From: Leptopterna dolabrata
Taxonomy: Eukaryota; Arthropoda; Insecta; Hemiptera; Miridae
NCBI GenBank assembly: GCA_954871275.1
Contig: OX940976.1
Coordinates: 55,840,796-55,904,795, forward strand
Length of the DNA: 64,000 nt
Direction: 5' to 3'
The translations under genes were made by a program, and so were the position numbers. Below are positions 21,331-33,537 of this stretch, piece after piece; within the stretch, counting starts at the first letter, position 1; each line of letters begins with the position of its first letter. Under the pieces are notes generated by a model. The model was not told the DNA's origin. It saw only the letters and a list, made by a program, of their open reading frames with translations, and searched no databases.

Positions 21331-22436
21331 TGGTTTATTATTTTCAATAATGAACCATTGGAATCGAGCATGAAAAAAAAAATTCTTACCCCCCTCAAAA
21401 TTTGATGGTTTACGTTTCAAGGTATGTAGAATCCAAAACTGCAATAAAAATATTTCTGTCTGTCCGCCGTACGGGGTACGCCGTACGGGCCACTTTTCTT
21501 AGTTACCATGAAAAAAAATTGATGAAAATCGGGTTATAGGTTCCGTTCGGCGTCTAGTTGGTCCTCGAAGCTCGACGTTACTGTGAGTCATCTCTAAGGG
21601 GTTCAAAATAGGGGTTGAAATTTTCAAAACGCCTATACCATTTTTTTACGTAAATATTTTTACGGTTTTAAATAGTTCTTGAACTTGCGAGTTTTTTAAG
21701 ACCATCCGGAGCATCGTACGTCCAGCCGTTCGTTCACAGTAAGGCCCCGAAGTTTGCACCGACAGGCATTTTTGACTCCAGTGTGAATGAAATTGTATAC
21801 AATTCAAACCAAATCTCGTAACCAGAGACGCGCCCACAATAGGAATTTGTGAATACGGCCAATCATTGGTAGGGATCACCCGATTATATTGGCGGAGTAT
21901 GAAGTCGAGTTGGTTGTTCTGTGATATTATTTCGCTTGAAAAATGATGGCTCTTTTGGAGTTTGTTGGTAGGTAGTGAAACTTGAACAAACGTTGAAGTA
22001 TTATTGATGGGTAAATTATTACTACGGTAAATCATTACTCAACGGTAAATTATTACACAACGGTTCATTATACCATCTACGTAGAAGGGGCTGGAGTTTG
22101 TTGGTAGGTACTTTTGCAACTTTTTTCACTCCTCATCAACAATTTCTTTTCAGAACTTCATTATGTGTGTTTCTTTTTGTTAGGTACTGTTTGTCATCGG
22201 CAGAATTATTTTAGCAACATTTAACTCGTGATTTAGGTAGGTACCTAGTAACGAGTACGGGGTTAGGTACTAACCTACGGAGGGTCTGCGATCTACATAA
22301 TATGTATATAATAGAATAGTACATATCATATTATATAGAAGGGTTATCTATACATAGAGCTGTGATCTGTAACAGGAGGGTATTCTATACAAAATAATAA
22401 ACCGTTGTGCAGGGATTTGCAGCGTTTTTTTATGTA
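21331..22436 (+). repeat. R1 repeat, full-length uninterrupted copy
   Basis: It starts at GGTTTATTATTTTCAATAAT and ends after aaataataaaccgttgtg and tttgcagcgttttttt, about 1.1 kb. It closely matches the R1 copy at 50100-56774 that contains DIRS-2, and so shows the intact target (gtgatattatttcgcttg). No open frame longer than about 130 codons is present, so it looks non-autonomous. Confidence 0.85.
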
Positions 22437-22860
22437 GGCATGTGACATGTCATTTACCATGGTTTTTGGTCGCTGAATCGATTGAGAATAGTTTCAGCAC
22501 GTTCAGACTGCATCCAGTGATCAACATCACGATGTTTTGTTCAAAACAACCAAAAATGATTTTCTGGCATGATTTTTCTGCATGACGTGCCGGTCAGCGC
22601 CCAGTCAGGCCGTATTGGGCCGCAGCTACCCATAGAGACATGGTCTTTCAGATTTACGTAGGCATACTTTGGTGACGAATGACCATTAGTTTAAATTCTT
22701 AATTTCCCAAACGTTTTCTTTGAAAATTCGCTCCTTAAGCCATGCTGCATGTCTGGATTTTTATTTTTAGTTTTTAATGACTATCTCTAAATTCAATGAA
22801 ATACATTCAAAAGAAGGCAGCCATGTGGAATAAAATTTCCGAGTTCGTTACATAGGCTAA

Positions 22861-22938
22861 AACCGAAGGGTTTCGATCTCGGGAACTGTGGTGTAACAGT
22901 CCGTCATGTAGACCACTGTGCTACACCTCCGACTTTGC
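22861..22938 (-). repeat. tRNA-like sequence, possible SINE head
   Basis: On the minus strand TAGCACAGTGG fits the pol III A box and GATCGAAACC, about 40 bases later, fits the B box. The cloverleaf stems are poor, so a functional tRNA is unlikely. A tRNA-derived SINE head is the better guess. Confidence 0.3.
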
Positions 22939-22949
22939 CAATAGACCAG

Positions 22950-23413
22950 TGGTCTGCGCTCTGAACTCAGCTTGATGCCTGCATACACCCTGCTCTTTAC
23001 GGCGAATTTTATGGCAACATCGCAGAATGCTCCGGACGGTCTCAAAAATTCAGAAAAAATCGAACTTTAAAAAGACAAAAAAAAACCACAACTCAAATAA
23101 AATTTTCTGAGATTGGGATAGTCTGGCCCTATTTTTCACCACGAGAGTTGAGTGACAGAACGCCCTCGCTTGGAGGACCAACTAGAGCCCAAACGGGATC
23201 CACACCCACACCAAATTTTGTGAATTTTGGTTCATGGGAACTAGGGAAAAAGCCGCGGACGGACGGAAATATTTTTATTCGATATTCGTAATCTACGTCC
23301 CTTGAAACGTAAACCATGCAATTTTAAAGGGGAGGGGGTGGGGGGTTAAAAAATTTCATGGTCGATTCCAAGTTCATTAGGTAGGTAGGTAGGTACCTAT
23401 TGAAAAAACCTAA
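22950..23413 (-). repeat. R1 repeat, inverted partial copy
   Basis: Minus-strand R1 body with the characteristic cttgaaacgtaaaccat line, a G-rich run and a degraded terminus at about 23405-23413. Confidence 0.65.
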
Positions 23414-24399
23414 TAAACCAGAATGACGAAAAATTTATTTTATTGTGAAATAACCTTGTAAAATGGTGTACCAACTAATGTTAACATGTTACATTATTTG
23501 TGAAACCATATTTAAAAAAAAGAGAAAAATAAAATAAATATTATTGTAACAAGGCATTTTTACAAAAAGGCACAGTTTTTTCTCGCCGAAAGCTATCAGC
23601 GAGATACCTAACTAACTTCCCCATTCATGACCGAAGATACATTTTGTACCCAGACATCTCGCTGCGGTACGAAATTTTGTATCCCGTAGAGCTAGTTATA
23701 TACCTACCTACTCCTGTCTTAGAAAGTCCTATTCAAATCTTCTCAGTTCAAGACATTTTGTTTCTAGAGGTATGTACTTCAATAAGTACCTCTTCATTTT
23801 AATCAAGTATGGCAGAATTATGTAGGTACTTACAAGGTATGAAGGAGTTTTGATCACGCCAAGATCTATGAGACTGGGGAAATTTCACTTTCCTAGAACA
23901 TAATTATCTATTAAAATAGCGGGATAGCTAACAAAAATTAGTTAAGGATTTAATCATGATACATCCCTAAGGTAATGATTTAGATAAATATAATCTGTTG
24001 AATAATTGTTACAAGTAACTTCAGGAACACGAGACGAATACGTCCAACATGTAAGACGACGCACAACGAAACGACTGATACAACCAACAACCAAGTCTGA
24101 AAAATTATTGTACTGTGATAATAACTAACGCAAGGTGATAAGCTAATCTGGCAAGACTTCTTTCCTATTTTGATGTCTTGGTCGCATGTAAGCATGGAGG
24201 AAAAAAAACCGCTGAGAAGGTAGGTATGTATAAAAATGTCTATTTTTATTTTATCTAAATTACTTAGGTACAACTGAGTACCATGGAAGAAGGGAACTAG
24301 GGAACCCTTCTTCCATGACTGAGTACATAACCAATAACTTAATGAAACTGGGGATACAGATACGATTATCTCAAATATTCCTCCATGGTAAATTTGAAT
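23414..24399. other. Non-coding interval
   Basis: AT-rich sequence with no supported gene. A perfect small hairpin lies at about 24281-24320 (CCATGGAAGAAGGG against CCCTTCTTCCATG). Confidence 0.45.
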
Positions 24400-24407
24400 G
24401 TTTGCTG

Positions 24408-25675
24408 TAGTGATGGGCTAAAGCGTTATTTTCTGATAACGGGTTATTCGCTAACAGTTATCGGTCAGTAACCGGTTACGATAACCGGTTATTCTGATAA
24501 CCGGTTACCAGTTTAGTGACGGGGGTGCTTTTCACTCCGGAGTAGAGAAACAAACATGAGTGATTACCTGAGAGCCGATGTCGAAAAGTTCATCTTTTGA
24601 GCATTGTTGAACTACACTAGCTTCAGCTCTGTATTGCCCACGTATTGGCCCTGGTCTACTGTGGGATTACTACCATACTAAATACCGACACTTACTTCGA
24701 TTACTAAGTCTCAAATTGTTATAAAACTCACGTTTAAGAAATATTTTTGTAACTAAGATTTTATTTTGATATCTATAAGAACTTAACTTGGACGTAAGTA
24801 AAATATAATGTAACCACTTTAAAAAACCAAACTTTTTATTGAACTTACCATATTTGTATATGTATTTCAAAATTTGTCTATAAAAATTGTTTAAGGAATA
24901 AAGCAATTTCTCTGGCTTCTCTCTCTCTCTCATCATATGATGCCTACCTACCTATTGCTTCATCATGTGAATCTGTCACTTACACTGATAGGGCTTAAAT
25001 TCAAATGCTGACCATAAATATAACAGAAATCAATTGTTGATAGAGGAATAAAAATTTTGAAATTTCCTAATCTCAACCCCCCCCCCCCCCCATGGGATCT
25101 CACAAAATTGAGTTTAGTAGGTCGGTACTATGGTTATGTCCTGCCTACAGTTTAATGTGACCGGTAGATACAATCTTGAATTAATTATCGGCAATACGAT
25201 TTAGAACTTCCTGCATCACAACAAACTGAAACGCGAAACGTTATGGAGCTAGTTTTTAGGCCCTTCAACATTTTTAACGTTATTACTCGATAACTAGAAA
25301 TGTACTGAGAGCATGAGGATTAACTCTTAATTTTTTGTTGAAGGGCGCTAAGCTAAGGGATACCGTCCTAAAATAGGTAGGTAGCCTGTTGGGTATGGAG
25401 TGAAGAGCAATGAGTGATCGCTACAGGTACGCTGTGTCCTGTAGCGTACAATACCATCTCACGTCAAAGGGTGCGAGAGCGAGACAGTTATCTGTGTGCG
25501 ACTAGCCAGTACTCCTACTCCGGTAGGTACCGCTCTTTAGTAGGTACTGCCCAGGAGAAGCGAAGTAGTTATTCCAATAACGTATAGGTTTTCTCGTAAC
25601 CGGTTATCGCAATAACCGGTTCTTGGTCGATAACCGGTTATTCTAAGCGGTTCCGTTATTCAACGCCCATCACTA
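24408..25675. mobile_element. Non-autonomous hAT-like transposon with 8-bp TSD
   Basis: The ends are TAGTGATGGGC and GCCCATCACTA, flanked by identical 8-bp duplications GTTTGCTG at 24400-24407 and 25676-25683. Terminal repeats of this sequence plus an 8-bp duplication are typical of hAT elements. Subterminal zones carry repeated GATAACCGGTTAT-type palindromes (24470-24510 and 25590-25645), plausible transposase-binding repeats. No transposase frame is visible in its 1268 bp. A C12 run lies at about 25078-25090. Confidence 0.85.
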
Positions 25676-25891
25676 GTTTGCTGAGCTCATTATTTATTTA
25701 TAGTAGGCCGATCTGAATCCCGATCACAGCGAACCTGGCGGATTTCGGAACTATCGAAGTACTAAACTGTAATGTCGAATGAATGAATGGTTTATTCTCA
25801 ATTAAGGAATAAATTACACAGCTTCACAATAGTTTTCAAAGGAGTGGTGTGATTGGGTTGAAAGTTTTTTTTAGCTAAGGCAAAAAGGTAT

Positions 25892-26091
25892 NNNNNNNNN
25901 NNNNNNNNNNNNNNNNNNNNNNNNNNNNNNNNNNNNNNNNNNNNNNNNNNNNNNNNNNNNNNNNNNNNNNNNNNNNNNNNNNNNNNNNNNNNNNNNNNNN
26001 NNNNNNNNNNNNNNNNNNNNNNNNNNNNNNNNNNNNNNNNNNNNNNNNNNNNNNNNNNNNNNNNNNNNNNNNNNNNNNNNNNNNNNNNNNN
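25892..26091. other. Assembly gap, 200 N
   Basis: Exactly 200 undetermined bases, a conventional placeholder length, so the true distance is unknown. The gap interrupts the condensin H2 gene. Confidence 0.99.
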
Positions 26092-27295
26092 ATACTCAGA
26101 TGGTACTGTTAATGAAGATTTCTATGTTAATGAGGAAAGGATAATTAGCCGTGTTGATGTATGTCACGATGGAATGGAAAACGGTGATCTCAGTGATGAA
26201 TTTCAAGAAGCCATGGATCATGATCTCCGTGACGGTTCTTTCCATGTAGACGATGAGGAAACGGCCCCTGAAGCCATTCCTCCCAATCCTCACCCAGAAT
26301 TCAGCACTCAAATTCCAGAAAAATCAGCTTTTCCTGTGTCCCCCTCGCTACCAATCACAGCAAAAGAGCACGCAGCTGTTGCTAAACCCAGAAGAAAAAA
26401 AAACTTGAACTGGGAACCAGTTCCGTATGACTTTAAAGTATCTATGAAGCCTTTCAAGGCTGGCGGCCGATTGAAAGTTCCTATAAAATTGGAGTTGGAT
26501 GAAACGATTGGCGAATCTGAAAGATTAAATAGAGGTAGAAAGAGGAAAAGAAGAAAAGACGGACAAGATGAGAAAGCTGAGGACACTGTCATGTTAACTT
26601 GGATTGACATAGCCGTAAAAGACAAATCGTCTAATAATTGTCGAATAGCACGTGAAATGGAAATCAGAAAGCAATTGTTAAAATCCCGAGTAAAAGAAAT
26701 TCACCGTGATGTCTGCTTGGAGCCCGACAATGCCATGGGATTCGTCGATGATCCTGATCCAGACGATTTCGAAGCCTTGATTGATGACAATGATGCAGCG
26801 ATTTGTTCAGCACCTCTTACCCAGGTGGATGAAATCATTTGTGAAGAAAACACCAACCTCTATGTAGACGAGGCCTTGAAAGCCATAGAAAAGTTCAAGG
26901 AAAACCGAAGGCAAAACGCAAATAGAGCGACAGAAGTGGCCAAGAGAGTTGCTGCGTGGCATGAGTCCATCCTGCCTGTACTCGAGGCAGCCGAATTCAG
27001 GAGTAAATTTGACGTACATGAGTACGGTTCTCGTATCCTCACCAAATTCCCAGACGGCGACCATGAAACGTTCAGGCCATTCAAAGACGTGGTTGTCGAA
27101 CAACCTAAAAATGAAATCTGTCGCTATTTCTTGTCCACCCTGATGTTGGCCAATACCTACAATTTGGAGATTCGGAAAAGTGAGCCAGGACCTCTAGCAA
27201 AAGATTGCGTAGAACTCAGACTCATCACCAAAGTGAGGCATCACGAAGAAATGGACGAAGCTCTTCGAGTGGCGTCGGAAGACTGCGGTTCTTAG
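26092..27295 (+). CDS. NCAPH2: Condensin-2 complex subunit H2, C-terminal exon (partial)
   Basis: The frame is open from the gap edge to TAG at 27293-27295, about 400 codons without an intron; the 5' part is missing. It carries a central block NWEPVPYDFKVSMKPFK, then a nuclear-localisation-like RKRKRRKDGQDEK. The C-terminal domain reads VAAWHESILPVLEAAEFRS, FDVHEYGSRIL, and PKNEICRYFLSTLMLANTYN. These match the winged-helix C-terminal region of the condensin II kleisin H2 from other animals, which binds the SMC4 head and helps shape chromosomes. The N-terminal SMC2-binding domain is not visible. Human NCAPH2 is about 600 residues, so roughly a third is missing. Nothing of the N-terminal exons was recognised in the preceding intergenic repeats. 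Confidence 0.9.
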
Positions 27296-28589
27296 CCAGT
27301 CTTTCTATCTTTTCTGTAAAAGAAAAACTTCCTTGTTTTATTCGTGTAAAGGTTGAAAACCTAAAGTTAATTTTATTTCTATGTATATAGAGAGTATCTA
27401 AAATTCATGTTTGTGCGTTAGTGAGCAGGACTATACATCTCAACAGTTTGACGATGCGCACTTTGTAGAAATATCCCGACATGTTGCGTCAAATTTTAAA
27501 AACCAACTATTATATATTTTTACTTTATGGTATAGTTTTTCATGCCTTCTTCCTGTTGAATGTAACGCAGTATACAGTATTATCGTTACCAAAATCAAGT
27601 ACCTATGCTGGACTCACGTGTTAAAATATGTAATTCTCAATTACATATATTTAAGTATTCACCAAAAGTGGTACAGAATTGAGGGTCCAGACAGAAAAAT
27701 GAAAGTTCCAGTTCCATCATGACCATATGAGAGAATTTTTGAAGTGACGGCTAATGAGCCACAAATGCATTGAATCGCCGTTCTGTACAACTGCCTAAGC
27801 TGTCTACATACGTACAGATACATTTTTCTGAAACATAAATAGCTGTTGTGGTGGACTATCACCCTTATAATCAACAAATCGTCATCAGTGTAATCACAAT
27901 ACATCCTGATCACCCTGCGGGTTGATTAAGGGGGGAAAGAACTTGCAGCTTCGCCTGGCCTTGCATGACCCGGACACGCTACAGTATCATCCCTGATATT
28001 AGGTTGTAGCGTCTTTCACCAAAATTCGGTAAATTGCATTTACTGTTTAAATAAAATTAGTCGACTAATCGAATATAATGGGATGCGATACTATGACTTG
28101 GTCGATTTCACAATAAATATTTATTAAACGAGTTTATTAGGAATGCAGGTATTTTATGAAGAAAAGTGGTACACTAGTAAATATACAATAGGAGAGCAGG
28201 AGTCGAAACAATAATTATTGTTATCGACCGAAATTATCAAGAAGCACTATTCAACAGAGTAGATCTGAATAGAAATATCACATGAGTAATAATATCAATT
28301 TAAATATAAATGCTACCTGGATCACATTGCTATTGATTAATAAAACACCTTAATCATTGTTTAAAACGACTTAACAAGTTCAGGGTTAACTGTCAAATAA
28401 TAACCTGGTTAAAGTGCACAGCAAGTTATATACCTACCTAGTACATTTTTAGACGTTCCGATTTTGGTGTGATTGATAAACAAATTATTATTTAATTAAT
28501 AATTCATTCCGAATCCACGGCATTCAAAAACTGGGACAGTATTTGAGTTTATTAGTACATGCTGCAAATATATTGAAGGCAGAGAGAAT
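27296..28589. other. Intergenic sequence after condensin H2
   Basis: It contains the probable 3'UTR of the condensin H2 gene. A 103-codon frame at 27411-27722 has no recognisable domain. AATAAA occurs at about 28113, but no polyadenylation site can be fixed. Confidence 0.4.
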
Positions 28590-28846
28590 AGGCGCTTTTA
28601 CACGGACGAGCCTGATGCCGGTCCAGATTCGTGGGATCTGGACCGAGGGTAAAATTTCGATTGGAATTGACCTCGGATCAGATTCGACGGATCTGGCGCG
28701 TGCATCATGAAACTCCATGGCAACGATCCGTCTCTCGGATATCCAACTCCGTCAGACTTTCCCTCCCTGATCTGCCGGATCTTGTGTTTTTTTTTTCATC
28801 TGTGTGCCGCGAGTGTATTTGTTTTTTGTGGGGTTCCTTGATACCT

Positions 28847-29052
28847 ATGTCGAACACTGGAAAAGCAAGAATTCACGCGATTGCTAGTGTGGCTGCATAC
28901 GTGATGATATGCAAAACATCACGTAAAACCCGTTCGGGAAAGAAATGGATTAAAAAGTGGAGACAAAATCCAAGTTTCAGCCACATGGCCCTGTTGAAAG
29001 AACTAAGCGTAAATGAGCCTATCGATTACAAAAATTATTTGAGGATGGACTT
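28847..29052 (+). pseudogene. Harbinger nuclease, N-terminal fragment
   Basis: From ATG the frame includes KKWIKKWRQNPSFSHMALL and IDYKNYLRMD. These are the N-terminal motifs that precede the DDE nuclease core in ALP1/HARBI1-like transposases (usual wording W-x-R-x-W, then Y-x-N-F-L-R-M). The similarity stops at about 29052, where the opposing MADF gene begins. None of the DDE residues remain. Confidence 0.7.
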
Positions 29053-29440
29053 CCGACCCCGACCCGCTCTTCATACTTCCCAACACTTTTCTCAGTTCTT
29101 TTCGGAAGGCACTCTGCAGTCCTTGAATTTTTTTAATCACAAAATCCTTGTCCGCTGTGGGTGTCACATTTTCGATGCAAAACGCGACCAATTTGTCGTA
29201 AGCCTCGTTTTTCGAATTTTTGTTTTTATAATGATTTGATTTAATCTTCCATAAGCATGGTTGCTCGAAGTATAATGATATAAATTTTTCTATCGCTTCC
29301 CGGTTCCATTCAATTTTAAGGGGAAGACCGAAAACACCGTAAAAAGCCCGAAGACCGAAAACACAGTAAAAAGCACGCGCGAAACGCTTAGCTGTTTTGA
29401 TCTCGGATCTGGACCGGTTTCCCGCCGCATCTGTTTTCAC
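29003..29440 (-). pseudogene. Harbinger MADF/Myb-SANT-like DNA-binding protein
   Basis: The 145-codon frame contains a MADF-type domain: REAIEKFISLYFEQPCLWKI, NEAYDKLVAF, and IQGLQSAFRKELRKV. In PIF/Harbinger elements a Myb/MADF protein helps bring the nuclease to the ends. The frame extends upstream through repeated YCVFGLRAF-like lines, so the true start may be the methionine at 29440 or an internal codon. It ends near the nuclease fragment. Confidence 0.65.
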
Positions 29441-29855
29441 AGCTGGACCGCGGATCAGATGTGGCAGCTGGAGGGCGAATCTGATCCCTCACATCTGAAG
29501 CATATTTAAACGCACGGATCTCGACCGAAGGTCGCTCGCGGTGTACCGTCCGGTCCAAATCCGTCCGTGTAAAAGCGCCTAATTGATAGATACCAGTACG
29601 ACGAGTCATTAAGGAGTACCCACGTATTTTGGTTTTTATTTTAAAGTACCTACCCACTGATTGAGATGAGGGTTGTTCGGAGTTGTTTCATTACAGATTT
29701 TGATGTAGTGCTTCAAATTGTGATTCGGATTATGTCACCCATGGATACTTAGCAGATATGTAATCCATGATATTGGCTAAAGTTGATTCTAAATGATAAT
29801 GTTTTTCTGTAAGATTTTAAGAATGACGATATAAATTAAAAATAGTATGAAAAAA

Positions 29856-31818
29856 CCCAACTAGCACAAATAGGTCGGTGCGATGTCGGGAAATGCGAAC
29901 CTACGTCGAGTGATGACGTCCTGGCGACCTCTCCACCACCAAATCACGACTAATTTGGGGAATACTGGTTGTACTGACGTCGCCTCCCGACCTCGGGTCA
30001 GAATAGAGTTGCAAGCTACGACCTCAGATGGATGCCTAAACTCGGTTCACCACTTTGCAGATCAATTGTAGTGTAGTTACAAATCTGTAGTAGTATTATA
30101 CTACAACATTCTGTAGTAAAACCTATATAGGAAGGTTAACTTCTTCTACCTCATTCCGACTTTTTGCACATATTTCTGTCATTAGAACACCTTTTTGGTA
30201 TTGATAATTGTAGGAAGCTGTAGCCATTCATTGTCTTCATCAAAATGGAATCCACTGCGGGCGAAATTGCTACGATGGTGGATAGGATAATTATGGCAGG
30301 TACCTATAGGTTTCATTGAGAGAACCCGTGGATCAACGACCCGTGTCATAAAATCGATCCGTAGAAGATGTCTATGTAATACTTTCGATTCTACCTCTTG
30401 AAAACAAGTGCCCTCCGGTTCTGAGACGTTTTATTTATTTTTTAACTTGACACCTAAAATGAAAACGGTATGATGACTTACTACTTATTTGGATAGTTTT
30501 ACTATTGAAATGTTGTAGTTCCTTGTAACCCATTACGGTTACTACCTACTAATTTTGCATTTAACATGTAAATAAATCGGAAAATTATTCAAACATACAT
30601 CATAACCTCAACATAACCCAAGGGGAACCAGAGGATTCTGTTTTAAAATTGCAACCTACAGATGTATGTAACAAATTTGTAAACGTGCCAACCTCAAGTT
30701 GGAAAATCATGACTGTCTTACTACAATCTGTAGTGTTTGTACATAACTCAGTAGTACCATCGACCTGAAGTCGACTTCGTGTCTGCAAATCGCGCGTGTT
30801 GTATGAAAAGCTGTTGGACCATTACATAAATGTGTGATATAAGTAGTGAATTCTGTTGTAACACAGTAACGACTCCTGCAGAATGAGCGCCCGCCACGTC
30901 GTACCTATTTGTAACCTCGAGACTGTTTTTCGTGATCTCCCATCTGTATCGCTTCTTTCTATATCCGACGTTTTACAGTTTGCGAATAGTTTTGAGTGGG
31001 TCTTTTACCAATGACAAATGTCTTTTCCCATTGTGTATGACGCGGAGTTAAAGGAAGTAGAATCTGAGCCCTCGGGTTGGATCGAAAAATCAAAAAAAAT
31101 TATACTGGCCATCGATCAAAAAGGAAGTCGGGAAGCTGCAGCGGAACAAACATAGCATTCTAAACAAGCAAACCTGGTGTTCGTATGGATGAATAGTAAA
31201 AACCTCCGGTATTCCGGATTTCAAGACGGCATCTGGTATCACCCTGTGTGATGAGAATCAGATATCAGATGACTCTGAAGAAGGTGGTACAACAGAACCC
31301 TAAATGCCACAACTGCGGCATTCACTAATGAGGATGGGCCATCAATAAGTAAATGTTGATTTACTCTACGATAATAAGTTGAAGTTTTCATGTTAAATAA
31401 ACTATGTTATTGAACAAATGATTTTCAAAGAGCGAGGAATTTTTTTTCCCAAAGGTATGTTGAGTAGTGGAAGGTTAGAGTTCTAGCCTCGTCATCAGTT
31501 GTATTACAGACATCTGACGTCGTGGCGACCTCGTCATTCTCTGCTACTGACAGCAGAAGTCGTGGCGACTTACAACAGTTGTATTACAAATACCTGACGT
31601 CGGGGTGACCTCAACATTCTGTACTACAGCTCATCCGACGTCGTTACGACCTTGCTATTCCGTACTACAGATATCCGACTTCGTGGTGACCTACAACAGT
31701 AGTACGGACGTCAGGATGACGTCCGTGGTAGACATACAGATTTCTGACGAAGGATGTACTACAGATTAGGTCATAAGTCGTAAAACACGACCAAATCCGA
31801 CCAATTGTGCTAGTTGGG
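29856..31818. mobile_element. TIR element with subterminal GACGTC-rich repeats
   Basis: The ends CCCAACTAGCACAA (29856) and TTGTGCTAGTTGGG (to 31818) are inverted repeats that continue into GGTCGG-like sequence. Many copies of a line like GACGTCGTGGCGACCT, in both orientations, crowd 31500-31740, with a few at 29915-30010 and 30760-30790. An exon-like start (ATG at 30245, with donor GTACCT at 30299) and later coding-like relics (EVESEPSGWIEKSKK, about 31060) suggest a decayed gene inside. No target duplication was clear, and the superfamily is unassigned. Confidence 0.6.
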
Positions 31819-33537
31819 AAGTTTATTGAAGAGGGCCATGTTTTGGTCAACATACATTAAACTGCAGTGGGGAGAAGGAACATTAATTATGTGATGTCAC
31901 AGGATACCAGTAGGTAAATTTAGAAACAAAGTAAATGTCCGTTACTTACCTATCTAGAACTAATTGTAATTTCCTCATCGGTTAGCAGCACAAAAAAAGA
32001 TTCAGTTATTTCAGGCCAATGGGTACCTCTACCTATACTCACAGTTAATACCACAATGCCCCTGAAGAACCAGAATGCGCTACACACACCGTTTCCCTTC
32101 TGAAGGAATTACAGCTAATTATTTGGCGAGGGGATATTCATCAAGGAATGGAGGAAAAACGGAAGGTGTGCATGGCCATGTTTATTTTGCTAACAATGAT
32201 TGAGTTTTCAATCATAATAAGTAACTATCACTGTAGACGTGTTGAAATTTATTAATAAGAGTGGAGTCACCGACAAGGCCATACTGCCTAGGGAGCTGCG
32301 CCCACATATTCCTAACAAGCTCACCTTTTCATCCGTTTTGTTGGCTTAAACTGGAGGAATTCGAGCTGAAAATTGGCACGTTAGGGTTTCAAAAGGCGGT
32401 GAATCCGACTTTTAGATCAAACTGCTAAATGTTACCCATTAGGTCAGAATTTGTGGAACACACTTCATTCAATCATGTTCAGTCATAAGATCTCTCCAAC
32501 ACCAGTACGCGCATACGTTTTTCACATCAGCTTTTAACTTCGATGAGTCTGGTGTTATTGGTTGCCTATTTATGCGCTTCAGTCACAGACGTATATGTAA
32601 AAAACAGGATTGTAACTGCATTTGCGTTACTTATCGAAGTGGAGAGGGGCACTCTGGGACAATTTGGCTTCCAAGCATTGCCTAACCGACTAACTGAAGG
32701 AACCTAACTAGGCCCTAGACCTAGTAGGTCCTCTATAAATTTCATCTTATTCAGGTTAATGTTAGCCACAGCATATGAACAAGCGCGAAAACTCTATAAA
32801 CGCCAATATCAAAGGATTCGTACAATTTCATTCAAATTATGAGGGAAGGTGCTCATGGAGCTTGGAGTGCCAGGCTTGCAACATTGTGAATGCACAACCC
32901 CATTGCTATGTAATGCGTGTTAGCATTGTCAGCTGGGTTCGCATTTTTGTGACGGGGACTGCTTGTGTTGGCCACCTTGTAGCGCCGACCCAATTTACTA
33001 CAGGTAACCGTAATGAGTACCAACCAGAGTTCGTAGAATTCAAATGGGGGTTTGGTTGGAACATTAGTGGAACGCTGCAATCGCGGAGCTCGGTTTTGAC
33101 AAATCGTATGTATGGGACATGCGTAGGAGCCTTTAGGTCGATTTATTCAGTGCCACCTCTGTGCTTGTAATAAAAGAAACGTGTAGACCTAAATGCAGTA
33201 TTATGCAACACTCGAGGTACTTTTTGATAAGGAAAAAAAATAAATAAAACCAGGCGTACGCCTGATTGATGTTTTTCAATAGCACCTTTTGCGAATTTGC
33301 AAAGCTTAGTTGGAGAATATTTTAATGCCCTTTTATCAAAGTATCCCCTGGGATAACTTTGACAGATCTACGTTTAATCGCAGTTACACAGAAATGGGTT
33401 ATTCATCTGTAGCTAGCCTTCAAGTTAGGAAATGCAACAGTGGACTGATGGTAGATACCCACTTAGAGTTGTAGATGATGCATTCGTCTATAGCCTATAG
33501 CCTAGCGTTATGTGGCAAAGATACAGTTTTGGGCGCA
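31819..33537. other. Intergenic sequence before SLC12A9 3' end
   Basis: A 131-codon plus-strand frame at 32775-33170 is the only sizeable one. It has no recognisable domain and I do not call it a gene. The rest is AT-rich and includes the presumed SLC12A9 3'UTR on the minus strand. Confidence 0.4.

Larger units (their letters stand above)
28590..29580. mobile_element. PIF/Harbinger element, internally deleted
   Basis: Terminal inverted repeats AGGCGCTTTTACACGGACG lie at both ends, flanked by AAT at 28587-28589 and 29581-29583. A 3-bp duplication is standard for PIF/Harbinger. Inside are the starts of both proteins of the superfamily in convergent orientation: a nuclease N-terminus on the plus strand and a MADF/Myb-like protein on the minus strand. 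The 991-bp length shows that the nuclease core has been deleted. Confidence 0.85.

Noticed and set aside
21646..22035. 129-codon minus frame, repeated in part at 50409-50600
   Set aside because: It is part of the R1 repeat and other copies do not keep it open.
32775..33170. 131-codon open frame between the condensin H2 and SLC12A9 genes
   Set aside because: No recognisable domain, ordinary composition and no neighbouring exon with matching splice phase; chance length in an intergenic region.
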